From CAZGDV01 sp964524995 (GTDB lineage: Bacteria; Chloroflexota; Dehalococcoidia; SZUA-161), in NCBI GenBank assembly GCA_964524995.1, contig CAZGDV010000010.1, positions 1 through 41,771 on the forward strand: DNA of 41,771 bases, read 5' to 3'. Below are positions 7,057-16,054 of this stretch, piece after piece. A program made the translations under genes and the position numbers. The stretch's first letter is position 1; each line of letters opens with the position of its first letter. The notes below the pieces were generated by a model, which worked only from the letters and a program-made list of their open reading frames with translations, searched no databases and was not told the DNA's origin.

Positions 7057-8439
7057 CTACTGCGACTGATCATCGAAGCCCAACCAAAACGATCCACCTG
7101 GGGGCAGGACCTCCAGTGGTTCGCCGCTCAGTTTCGCATCGAGCGTGGTCCTGAGGCTATCGATCGGGACTCGTATCTGCCGCATGGAGTCCCGTTCGCG
7201 TATGGTAACTCGGTTGTCCTCGAGTGAATCGAAGTCGATGGTGACGCAGAAGGGCGTCCCTATCTCGTCCTGCCTGCGGTAGCGCCTTCCGATGCTCTGA
7301 GCATCGTCGTACTGTGTCATCCAGCGGTCGCGGATCGAGTCGTGCACTTCCCTGCCCAGCGGTCGCAGCTTCTCGTTCCTGCTCAGGGGGAGCACGGCCG
7401 CCTTGATCGGTGCCAGCGCCGGGTGCAGCCTGAGCACGACCCGAATCTCATCCTTGTCAGGCTCCTCGTCGTAGGCATCAGAGAGGAAGGCGAGAGCAGA
7501 ACGGTCCACACCGGCAGAAGGCTCGATCACATAAGGCACCACGTGTTCCTTCGTCTCATCGTCGTAGTAGGTAAGGCTCTTGCCGCTGGTCACTGCGTGC
7601 TGCTTGAGGTCGAAGTCGGTGCGGTTGGCTATGCCCTCGAGCTCGGACCAGCCGATCGGAAAGCGATACTGGATGTCGGAGCAGTCCTTGGCGTAGTGGG
7701 CGAGTTCATCGCTGGAATGCTGACGCAGACGGAGGTTGTCTCTGCTGATGCCATACCTGATATACCACTCGTATCTCTCGTCGATCCAGCTCTTGAACCA
7801 CTCCTCGTCCGTGCCGGGCTTGACGAAGTACTCCACCTCCATCTGCTCGAACTCGCGCATCCTGAAGATGAAGTTGCCGGTCGTGATCTCGTTCCGGAAG
7901 GACTTCCCTATCTGCGCGATGCCGAAGGGCAGCTTCTTGCGCGTCGAAGCGAGCACGTTCTCGAAGTTGACGAAGATGCCCTGCGCCGTCTCCGGGCGCA
8001 GGTACACCACCGAAGCGTCGTCCTCCACGGCTCCCACGAATGTCTTGAACATGAGGTTGAACATCCTGGGCTCTGTTAGTTCACCGCCGCAGTCGGGGCA
8101 TTTCGCGTCCTCCAGGTCGTCGGCACGCCAGCGCCGGTGGCACTCCTTGCAGTCCACGAGCGGGTCTGCGAAGCCGTCGACGTGGCCGCTCGCTACCCAC
8201 GTCTGCGGGTGCATCAGGATCGAGGCGTCGAGGCCGACGACGTCGTCCCTCTCCTGGACCACTGATCTCCACCACGCGGCCTTGATGTTGTTCTTGAACT
8301 CGACGCCGAGCGGCCCGTAGTCATAGCAGGCCCCCAGCCCGCCGTAGATCTCGCTGGAAGGGAAGATATAGCCGCGCCGCTTGCACAGCGACACCAGCTT
8401 CTCCATTGTCACTTTGGGTTCTGTCTGCTCAGTCAACAC
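7057..8439 (-). CDS. glyQS: Glycyl-tRNA synthetase, homodimeric class II type
   Basis: Charges tRNA-Gly with glycine. This is the single-chain alpha2 type, not the alpha2beta2 type. The N-terminus has the typical catalytic start with RRGYIFPSSEIYGG and YDYGPLG. A zinc-binding insert has cysteines at 97, 100, 114 and 117 (CKEC, CPDC). Motif 2 is represented by FRNEI, and the FEQMEVEYFV segment follows. The C-terminal anticodon-binding domain begins near LHPALAPIKAAVLPL. The first codon is GTG at 8439, directly followed by TTG; GGGAG lies just upstream of both, so either may be used. Transcribed leftward from a promoter divergent from the metallo-hydrolase gene. Confidence 0.97.
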   Translation of the reverse strand: MLTEQTEPKVTMEKLVSLCKRRGYIFPSSEIYGGLGACYDYGPLGVEFKNNIKAAWWRSVVQERDDVVGLDASILMHPQTWVASGHVDGFADPLVDCKECHRRWRADDLEDAKCPDCGGELTEPRMFNLMFKTFVGAVEDDASVVYLRPETAQGIFVNFENVLASTRKKLPFGIAQIGKSFRNEITTGNFIFRMREFEQMEVEYFVKPGTDEEWFKSWIDERYEWYIRYGISRDNLRLRQHSSDELAHYAKDCSDIQYRFPIGWSELEGIANRTDFDLKQHAVTSGKSLTYYDDETKEHVVPYVIEPSAGVDRSALAFLSDAYDEEPDKDEIRVVLRLHPALAPIKAAVLPLSRNEKLRPLGREVHDSIRDRWMTQYDDAQSIGRRYRRQDEIGTPFCVTIDFDSLEDNRVTIRERDSMRQIRVPIDSLRTTLDAKLSGEPLEVLPPGGSFWLGFDDQSQ

Positions 8440-8475
8440 CGATCTCCCGTACTCTCACTCGTGATGGGCAAGCTA

Positions 8476-8504
8476 AGGTTAGCAGCTTTGTCTGTAGGTG
8501 TAAA
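8476..8504 (-). promoter_or_regulatory. Candidate promoter of glyQS-rmuC-sbcD
   Basis: On the minus strand, TTTACA (8499-8504), 17 bp and TAACCT (8476-8481). The -10 element is only partly like consensus. It lies close to the divergent hydrolase promoter. Confidence 0.4.
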
Positions 8505-8507
8505 GCC

Positions 8508-8537
8508 TTGACAACATCCGGCCGCCGCCCGGACAAT
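8508..8537 (+). promoter_or_regulatory. Promoter of the metallo-hydrolase gene
   Basis: A consensus TTGACA (8508-8513), an 18-bp spacer and GACAAT (8532-8537). The start of transcription would fall near 8544, very close to the GGGGAGGA ribosome binding site at 8543-8550, so the leader would be very short. Confidence 0.5.
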
Positions 8538-8554
8538 ATCCCGGGGAGGAACGA

Positions 8555-9184
8555 ATGATTATCAGGGAACTCGTAGTCGGACCGTTTGGATCGAACTGCT
8601 TCGTCGTTGGTTCGGAGGCAACCAAGGAAGGCATGATCATTGATCCGGGCGCTGACGGGAATGCGATACTGAGAACCGTGAACGACCTGGGGTTGAAGGT
8701 GAAACTGATCGTGGCGACCCACAACCACCTCGACCACGTGGGTGCACTCGCGCAGGTCAAGGAGGCCACGAAGGCCGACTACGCCGTCCACGAGTTGGAC
8801 TCCGAGAGCATGCTGCCCTCCGTGTTCGGCAGGATGGTGGGGGTCGTGATGAGTGGCTCCTTCAAAGCCCCGCCGAAGCCTGACATCCTCCTCCACGATG
8901 GCGATGTGATCGAGGTAGGTGATCTCAAGTTCACCGTACTTCACACCCCCGGCCACAGCGCGGGTGGCATCTCACTGCTCGGTGACGGAGTCGTGTTCTC
9001 CGGCGATACGCTATTCAACTTCGGGATTGGAAGGACTGACATGTCCGGCGGTGACTATGGCACGCTGATCCACAGCATAATGACCAAACTGATGTCCCTG
9101 CCGGACGAGACCAGGGTGTACCCCGGCCATGGCCCGGCGACTACTATAGGTACTGAACGTAGAAGGAACCCCTTCCTCGTATGA
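8555..9184 (+). CDS. Metallo-beta-lactamase-fold hydrolase, glyoxalase II-like
   Basis: A 209-residue soluble hydrolase of the glyoxalase II/YcbL-like type. The metal-binding motif THNHLDH (55-61) is intact, and the other ligands are visible in HTPGHSAGG near residue 130, the SGDTLF aspartate and the YPGHGP histidine near the C-terminus. The length matches the short glyoxalase II-like hydrolases that lack the C-terminal substrate-binding helices of true GloB. The substrate is not predictable; a thioester is the usual guess. The ATG at 8555 follows GGGGAGGA. The gene stands alone, divergent from glyQS, and its last codons form half of a strong hairpin (9165-9196) shared with the convergent pyrophosphatase gene. 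Confidence 0.9.
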   Translation: MIIRELVVGPFGSNCFVVGSEATKEGMIIDPGADGNAILRTVNDLGLKVKLIVATHNHLDHVGALAQVKEATKADYAVHELDSESMLPSVFGRMVGVVMSGSFKAPPKPDILLHDGDVIEVGDLKFTVLHTPGHSAGGISLLGDGVVFSGDTLFNFGIGRTDMSGGDYGTLIHSIMTKLMSLPDETRVYPGHGPATTIGTERRRNPFLV

Positions 9185-9196
9185 GGAAGGGGTTCC
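9165..9196. terminator. Bidirectional hairpin between convergent genes
   Basis: A perfect 14-bp stem GGAACCCCTTCCTC / GAGGAAGGGGTTCC with loop GTAT. It overlaps the last codons and stop of the hydrolase gene and lies 31 bp past the stop of the leftward pyrophosphatase gene. No U-tract follows on either strand, so it may stall or protect both 3' ends rather than act as a classic terminator. Confidence 0.55.
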
Positions 9197-9227
9197 AGAC
9201 TTGCATCTCCGTTGGCGGAAGAGCCCT

Positions 9228-11408
9228 CTAGGCCAGCGTCACCCAGAGCGGGCAGAGCACCAGAGTAATCGTACTCAGCAGCTTGACCACCACGTGCAGC
9301 GAAGGACCGGCGGTATCCTTGAACGGATCACCAACCGTATCGCCGACCACCGCAGCGGCATGTGCCTCAGTGCCCTTTCCGATAACCTGTCCGTTTTCGT
9401 CCTTCAGTTCTCCGCTCTCGATGAGCTTCTTGGCGTTGTCCCAGGCACCACCTCCGTTATTGAAGAAGCTGGCCAGCAGGATGCCCCCTATCGTTCCCAC
9501 CATCAGGAACGCCGCTACCGCCATCGCCGCATCGTACCCCGGTATTCGGCTGAAGACCACACCAAGGACTACGGGTGTCAGGACAACGAGTAGCGAGGGA
9601 ACGATCATCTGCCGCAGGCCGGCCCTGGCTGTTATGTCTACACAGCCGCTGTAGTCCGGCCTCGATGTTCCCTCCATGATACCCGGGTCCTCGCGGAACT
9701 GTCGCCTGACTTCCGCGATTACCTTGCTCGCCGTATTGCCCACGGCCCTGATGGCCATCGAGCTGAAAAGGAAGACGAGCATGACTGCGGCCAGAGCGCC
9801 GACGAAGACCTCCACGCGGGCGATGTTCACGTCGTCGAACACCGGTATTTCTCTGAGCAGTGCGACCCTCTCGAGATAGGCCTGGAAGAGCAGGAAGGCC
9901 GCCAATCCGGCGGATACCATCGCGAAGCCCTTCGTTAGTGCCTTGGTGGTGTTGCCGACTGCATCCAGGCGGTCGGTTATCGCCCGGGCAGAACCGCCCT
10001 CACCGGCCATCTCCACAACGCCGTTGGCGTTGTCCGTGATCGGGCCGAACGTATCCATGGTCAGAATGAACGGGCATGTCATGAGCATACCCATTGTAGC
10101 CACAGCAGTCCCGAACACTCCACCCCCGCCGTGGCCGAGAGCCTCCATTTGCGGACCGAGGCCCGCAGCTTCGACTGCCATCTCACCCATCCAGTATGCC
10201 AGAAGAAGCGGCAGGCCGATAGCGAAGGCCGTTGCCAGCGTGGTCTCGAAGCCCACAGCGGTACCCGATACGATGTTCGTCGCAGGCCCTGTCCGAGAAG
10301 CCTCCGCGATGCCGTCCACCGGTCTGTGCCCTGGCTCGGTGTAGTACTGGGTTATGAATACGACCAGTATGCTCGCCGCGATACCCACCACGCCGGCTCC
10401 GATGAGCCACGCGTAGTCAGTGCCGAGCATGACCAGCACAGCCGCTACCATGCCGCCCATTGACAGCGCAATCGCAATGAAGTAGCCGCGATTGAGGGCG
10501 TTCATCGGGTTCTCGTCCTCTTTGGCCTTGACGAGCATCACGCCTATCATGCTGGCGAAGATGCCGAAGGAACGAACGACGAGCGGGAAAAGCACGAAGA
10601 CTGCGTTGTCTGTGATTATGTAAAGCACTATGCCGAGAATCATCGCGCCGATGTTCTCGGCCGCTGTCGACTCGAACAGGTCGGCTCCACGACCGGCGCA
10701 GTCGCCGACGTTGTCGCCCACGAGGTCGGCTATGACTGCGGCATTCCTGGGGTCGTCCTCCGGTATGCCGGCCTCGACCTTGCCGACGAGGTCAGCGCCC
10801 ATGTCCGCAGCCTTGGTGTATATTCCACCGCCGAGCTGGGCGAACAGAGCGACGAAGCTAGCACCGAAGCCAAAACCGATAATGGTGTGCGGCGCAATGT
10901 CCGGGTTGTCGGCGCCCCCGTAGGCGTAGAACATGATGGCCACGCCGATGAGGCTCAAGGCAACGATGAGAAACCCGGAGACCGCTCCACCCCTTAGCGC
11001 CACGGTAATGGCCTCATTCAGGCTCCTTCGGGCCGCAGCGGCACAGCGGACGTTCGACTTCACCGAGACGTACATCCCGATGTAGCCTGAGACCGCGGAA
11101 CAGAAGGCACCCACCAAGAAAGCCACACCTGTTCTCCAAGCTATGCCGATCGCGGTCATGCCCTGGATGCCTTTCTCCCCGTCGAGAGTACCGACGAGAG
11201 CTCCGACAATGACCGCCGTGAATAGGGCGATGATGCCTATGGTGGTGTACTGGCGACGGAGGAACGCGAGGGCGCCCTCCAAAATCATGTCGCCGATCCT
11301 CTCCATTTCAGGCGTGCCGGTATCGCGTCGCAGTACGTCTCTAACGAGGAATATGGCGAAGACGACTGCGAAGACGCCGGCTGCAGGGACAATCCATATC
11401 AAGCCCAA
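9228..11408 (-). CDS. hppA: Membrane-bound pyrophosphatase, K+-independent type (H+-pumping)
   Basis: Hydrolyses pyrophosphate and pumps protons across the membrane. The 726-residue protein has about 16 membrane helices and all catalytic motifs: GKVEAGIPEDDPRN, DNVGD followed by CAGRGADLFES, and GDTVGDPFKDTAGPS near the C-terminus. In the segment GNTTKALTKG the Lys and Thr are the residues known to mark K+-independent, proton-pumping members. The start is a TTG at 11408, eight bases after AGGAGGG, and it places a membrane helix at the N-terminus. It follows a second, K+-dependent-type pyrophosphatase gene by 130 bp on the same strand. The 130-bp gap shows no clear promoter, so co-transcription is likely. 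Confidence 0.95.
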   Translation of the reverse strand: MGLIWIVPAAGVFAVVFAIFLVRDVLRRDTGTPEMERIGDMILEGALAFLRRQYTTIGIIALFTAVIVGALVGTLDGEKGIQGMTAIGIAWRTGVAFLVGAFCSAVSGYIGMYVSVKSNVRCAAAARRSLNEAITVALRGGAVSGFLIVALSLIGVAIMFYAYGGADNPDIAPHTIIGFGFGASFVALFAQLGGGIYTKAADMGADLVGKVEAGIPEDDPRNAAVIADLVGDNVGDCAGRGADLFESTAAENIGAMILGIVLYIITDNAVFVLFPLVVRSFGIFASMIGVMLVKAKEDENPMNALNRGYFIAIALSMGGMVAAVLVMLGTDYAWLIGAGVVGIAASILVVFITQYYTEPGHRPVDGIAEASRTGPATNIVSGTAVGFETTLATAFAIGLPLLLAYWMGEMAVEAAGLGPQMEALGHGGGGVFGTAVATMGMLMTCPFILTMDTFGPITDNANGVVEMAGEGGSARAITDRLDAVGNTTKALTKGFAMVSAGLAAFLLFQAYLERVALLREIPVFDDVNIARVEVFVGALAAVMLVFLFSSMAIRAVGNTASKVIAEVRRQFREDPGIMEGTSRPDYSGCVDITARAGLRQMIVPSLLVVLTPVVLGVVFSRIPGYDAAMAVAAFLMVGTIGGILLASFFNNGGGAWDNAKKLIESGELKDENGQVIGKGTEAHAAAVVGDTVGDPFKDTAGPSLHVVVKLLSTITLVLCPLWVTLA

Positions 11409-11416
11409 TCCCTCGA

Positions 11417-11423
11417 CCCTCCT
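11417..11423 (-). promoter_or_regulatory. Shine-Dalgarno fixing the TTG start of hppA
   Basis: AGGAGGG on the minus strand, eight bases upstream of the TTG at 11408-11406. No ATG or GTG near this point would preserve the first membrane helix, so this site decides the start. Confidence 0.6.
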
Positions 11424-11538
11424 TTCTCTCTCAGCTTATGTGAAAATGAGCACCGACCAGAGCCCAGCACGCGGCTCCCGGTCCATGCTCATTAGTCCAG
11501 AAGATCGGCTATCCATTACTCGCTTCGGACGCGCGTGA

Positions 11539-13581
<2,043 letters not shown>

Positions 13582-13679
13582 GTATTCGAGCCTCCAGCGT
13601 TACTCTGACAAAACGAAGGGACAGGCTATGTGCCCATCCCAACAGTCATCCCTATATCCTCGTCGACACAACAACAGAT

Positions 13680-13708
13680 AATCTAGCAGCCCGTAGCTAG
13701 CAAGTCAA
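13680..13708 (-). promoter_or_regulatory. Promoter of the tandem pyrophosphatase operon
   Basis: On the minus strand, TTGACT (13703-13708), a 17-bp spacer and TAGATT (13680-13685). Predicted start near 13673, which leaves an unusually long leader of about 90 nt with weak internal complementarity (GGG...ACA against TGTCCC). Confidence 0.6.
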
Positions 13709-13753
13709 GTGCATGGCCCTGTCCACCTTCGGTAACATGCACTTACCCGCCAA

Positions 13754-14905
13754 CTAGCATGCGGCCGCCCTCTGCGCCAACTGGAAGTGCTTACCCTCCG
13801 TCTTTATGGCTGGCGCTATGACGACTTCGGTCTGGTGCATCTCCCTGATGTTCCGGGCACCGCATACTCCCATAGCCGTGCGCAGCGCCCCCACCAGATT
13901 CTGTGTGCCGTCGGTAACCGACGACGGCCCGAGGAGTATCTGCTTCAGGGAGCCCTTGATGCCAACGCTTACCCGCGTTCCCCTGGGCAACGCTTCGTGC
14001 GGCGTGGCCATGCCCCAGTGATTGCCCCGCCCCGGTGCCTCCTCCGCTTGGGCGAGCATTGAGCCCAGCATCACGGCGTCGGCACCGCAGGCTACGGCTT
14101 TGCATATGTCCCCGCCGTTGCGGAACCCTCCGTCTGTGATTATCGGAACGTAGCGCCCGGTGGTGCGATAGTAGTCGTCGCGGGCAGCGGCGCAGTCCAT
14201 CGTCGCCGTGATCTGCGGCACGCCAACACCGAGCACCTCCCTGGTCGTGCATGCCGCCCCCGGCCCTACGCCCACCAGCACGCCGTGTATGCCGGTCTCC
14301 ATCAGCTTGCGGCACGCGCTGTAGCTGACACAGTTCCCAACCACGACGGGAATCGGAAGTTGCTTGACCAGCTCCGAGAAGATCAAGCCGCGATAGCTCT
14401 TTGAGATGTGTCGGGCGGTTGTGACCGTCGACTGGACAACCAGTATGTCCATGCCGGCCTCGGCAGCGACAGGCGACATCCTCTTCGTATTGGCGGGCGT
14501 AAGTGACCCGCAGCATACGATGCCCTCTTTCTTGATAGCCTTGATGCGGTCCCCGACCAGCTTTTCCTTGATAGGCTCCGCGTACACCTTCTGCATAAGG
14601 CCCGTGGCCTCGCTGACCGATGCGCTGGCGATGTCGGCTAGAACGGAATCCGCGTCCTCGTATCGGGTCTGCACACCCTCCAGATTGAGGACGCCCAACC
14701 CGCCCAGCCTGCCCATGGCAACCGCCATGCGGACATCGACAACTCCGTCCATGGCGGACGCGAGAATCGGTATGCCGAAGTTGATCTGGTCCACCGTGAA
14801 GCCGATGTCGGTCTGGTCTGGGTTGATTGTGATGTCACCGGGCACGAGCGCCACATCGTCGAAACCGTATGTTTGCCTCAGATACTTGTACTGCACTCTT
14901 TCCAT
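13754..14905 (-). CDS. GuaB3-like IMP dehydrogenase family protein
   Basis: A 383-residue (beta/alpha)8 barrel of the IMP dehydrogenase/GMP reductase family. It matches GuaB3: it has the N-terminal TYGFDDVALVPGD, the loop GVGPGAACTTREVLGVGVPQ whose cysteine (219) is the catalytic thioimidate residue, and the nucleotide-binding IITDGGFRNGGDI. The two CBS domains of ordinary GuaB, normally inserted in the barrel, are absent, as expected for GuaB3. In actinobacteria GuaB3 was long seen as a non-functional paralogue; cyanobacterial GuaB3 has been reported active. No guaB is in the window, so it could be the main IMP dehydrogenase or an accessory one. The ATG at 14905 follows AAGGCGG. It diverges from rsmI. 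Confidence 0.85.
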   Translation of the reverse strand: MERVQYKYLRQTYGFDDVALVPGDITINPDQTDIGFTVDQINFGIPILASAMDGVVDVRMAVAMGRLGGLGVLNLEGVQTRYEDADSVLADIASASVSEATGLMQKVYAEPIKEKLVGDRIKAIKKEGIVCCGSLTPANTKRMSPVAAEAGMDILVVQSTVTTARHISKSYRGLIFSELVKQLPIPVVVGNCVSYSACRKLMETGIHGVLVGVGPGAACTTREVLGVGVPQITATMDCAAARDDYYRTTGRYVPIITDGGFRNGGDICKAVACGADAVMLGSMLAQAEEAPGRGNHWGMATPHEALPRGTRVSVGIKGSLKQILLGPSSVTDGTQNLVGALRTAMGVCGARNIREMHQTEVVIAPAIKTEGKHFQLAQRAAAC

Positions 14906-14936
14906 GATCCGCCTTGCGTTGTCGTGTTTAGCAAAG

Positions 14937-14963
14937 GATATAACGCGCCAAGAACGAAGTCAA
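14937..14963 (-). promoter_or_regulatory. Candidate promoter of the GuaB3-like gene
   Basis: On the minus strand, TTGACT (14958-14963) and TATATC (14937-14942) with a 15-bp spacer, shorter than ideal. Transcription would start near 14930. Confidence 0.35.
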
Positions 14964-14973
14964 GGAGAGCAGG

Positions 14974-15002
14974 TAGACCCTCGGGGGCCTATGTAATATA
15001 AT
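14974..15002 (+). promoter_or_regulatory. Promoter of rsmI
   Basis: TAGACC (14974-14979), a 17-bp spacer and consensus TATAAT (14997-15002). The -10 element ends only 11 bases before the rsmI ATG, so the transcript is predicted to be leaderless or to carry a leader of about five bases. Confidence 0.5.
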
Positions 15003-15013
15003 CCCGTTTAATC

Positions 15014-15826
15014 ATGCCCACGCTGTACGTAGTCTCAACACCGATCGGCAACCTCGAAGATATCTCATTGCGTGCACTGCGTACTCTCCGTGAGGTCAGT
15101 CTCGTAGCTGCAGAAGACACCCGCACTACCCGGCGACTGCTCACTGCGCATGGCATCAAGACGAAGCTGGTGAGCTACCACGAGCAGGGTGCCAAGACGA
15201 GGCTGGGCACGATACTGGAGCACCTTACGGAGGGCGACGTCGCCCTGGTGTCGGAGGCGGGCACTCCCGGCCTGAGCGATCCCGGATACGATCTCGTGCG
15301 CGCCGCTGCTGAGAGGGGAGTGGAGGTAGTCGCCATACCCGGACCGTCCGCGATAACGGCTGCCCTGGCCATTTCCGGGCTGCCTAGCGACCAGTTCGTT
15401 TATCTGGGGTTCCTTCCACGCAGAAAGGCGGAGAGAAGGAAGCTTCTGCAGAACGTCGCTGTGGAACAGCGAACGATAGTGGCTTTCGAGGCCCCGCACC
15501 GGCTCCGCGCATCGCTTGCCGATGTCGTTGACACACTGGGAGATCGAGAGGTCTCCATATGCCGCGAGATGACGAAGCTCCACGAGGAGGTCTTCCGGGG
15601 CAGCATCACGGGCGCCCTCTCTCACTTCACGGAGCCTAGGGGGGAATTCACGCTGGTCATCAGAGGACAAGCAGGGGCGAGCGGAGCCACGGCGATCAGC
15701 GACGAAGTAAGGACGGAATTGAAGAGACTGCACGACCAGGGGCTCGGCGCAAAGGAGGCGATAGCACGAGTCTCAGCCGCAACGGGCCTATCCAGGAGAG
15801 TCCTGTACAAGGCATGGCTCGATTGA
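15014..15826 (+). CDS. rsmI: 16S rRNA (cytidine-1402-2'-O)-methyltransferase
   Basis: Methylates the ribose of C1402 in the decoding centre of 16S rRNA, using S-adenosylmethionine. The 270-residue protein begins with the family signature LYVVSTPIGNLEDISLRALR and contains AEDTRTTRRLL (about 34-44) and the SAM-site motif SEAGTPGLSDPG (about 80-91) of the tetrapyrrole-methylase fold. A C-terminal extension after GQAG ends in a helical region with LSRRVLYKAWLD. The ATG at 15014 has no Shine-Dalgarno and lies a few bases from the predicted transcription start, suggesting leaderless translation. It diverges from the GuaB3-like gene. Confidence 0.95.
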   Translation: MPTLYVVSTPIGNLEDISLRALRTLREVSLVAAEDTRTTRRLLTAHGIKTKLVSYHEQGAKTRLGTILEHLTEGDVALVSEAGTPGLSDPGYDLVRAAAERGVEVVAIPGPSAITAALAISGLPSDQFVYLGFLPRRKAERRKLLQNVAVEQRTIVAFEAPHRLRASLADVVDTLGDREVSICREMTKLHEEVFRGSITGALSHFTEPRGEFTLVIRGQAGASGATAISDEVRTELKRLHDQGLGAKEAIARVSAATGLSRRVLYKAWLD

Positions 15827-15922
15827 ATCCGTTGAGATACAAACTGTAACATTCTGTAGCATTGCTGGCGTTTCCACGCAAGACGAGGGCTTGGGAGCGG
15901 AGAGTTACCATGGGTGGGTACT

Positions 15923-15936
15923 ATCGAGCGCTCGAT
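15923..15936. repeat. Perfect 14-bp palindrome upstream of metG
   Basis: ATCGAGCGCTCGAT is an exact palindrome in the 228-bp rsmI-metG gap, about 70 bp upstream of the metG -35 element. It looks like a binding site for a dimeric regulator. The rest of the gap shows no gene and no recognisable T-box or S-box core. Confidence 0.45.
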
Positions 15937-16007
15937 GACGGGTCGGTTACGGCAGTCGCGTTGGGTATGTGGAGAATGCACGGGTAGCACTGAGCAAGTG
16001 CGTTCGT

Positions 16008-16037
16008 TTGTCGTTCGTGCGCACCCTGTGTTAGAAT
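16008..16037 (+). promoter_or_regulatory. Promoter of metG
   Basis: TTGTCG (16008-16013), an 18-bp spacer and TAGAAT (16032-16037). Transcription would start near 16044, leaving an 11-nt leader with a weak GAAGAG ribosome binding site. Confidence 0.55.
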
Positions 16038-16054
16038 AGGCAACCGAAGAGTTG

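Noticed and set aside
15827..16054. Possible T-box or S-box riboswitch upstream of metG
   Set aside because: GGGTGGGTAC recalls a T-box core, but the antiterminator consensus, specifier stem and terminator are missing.
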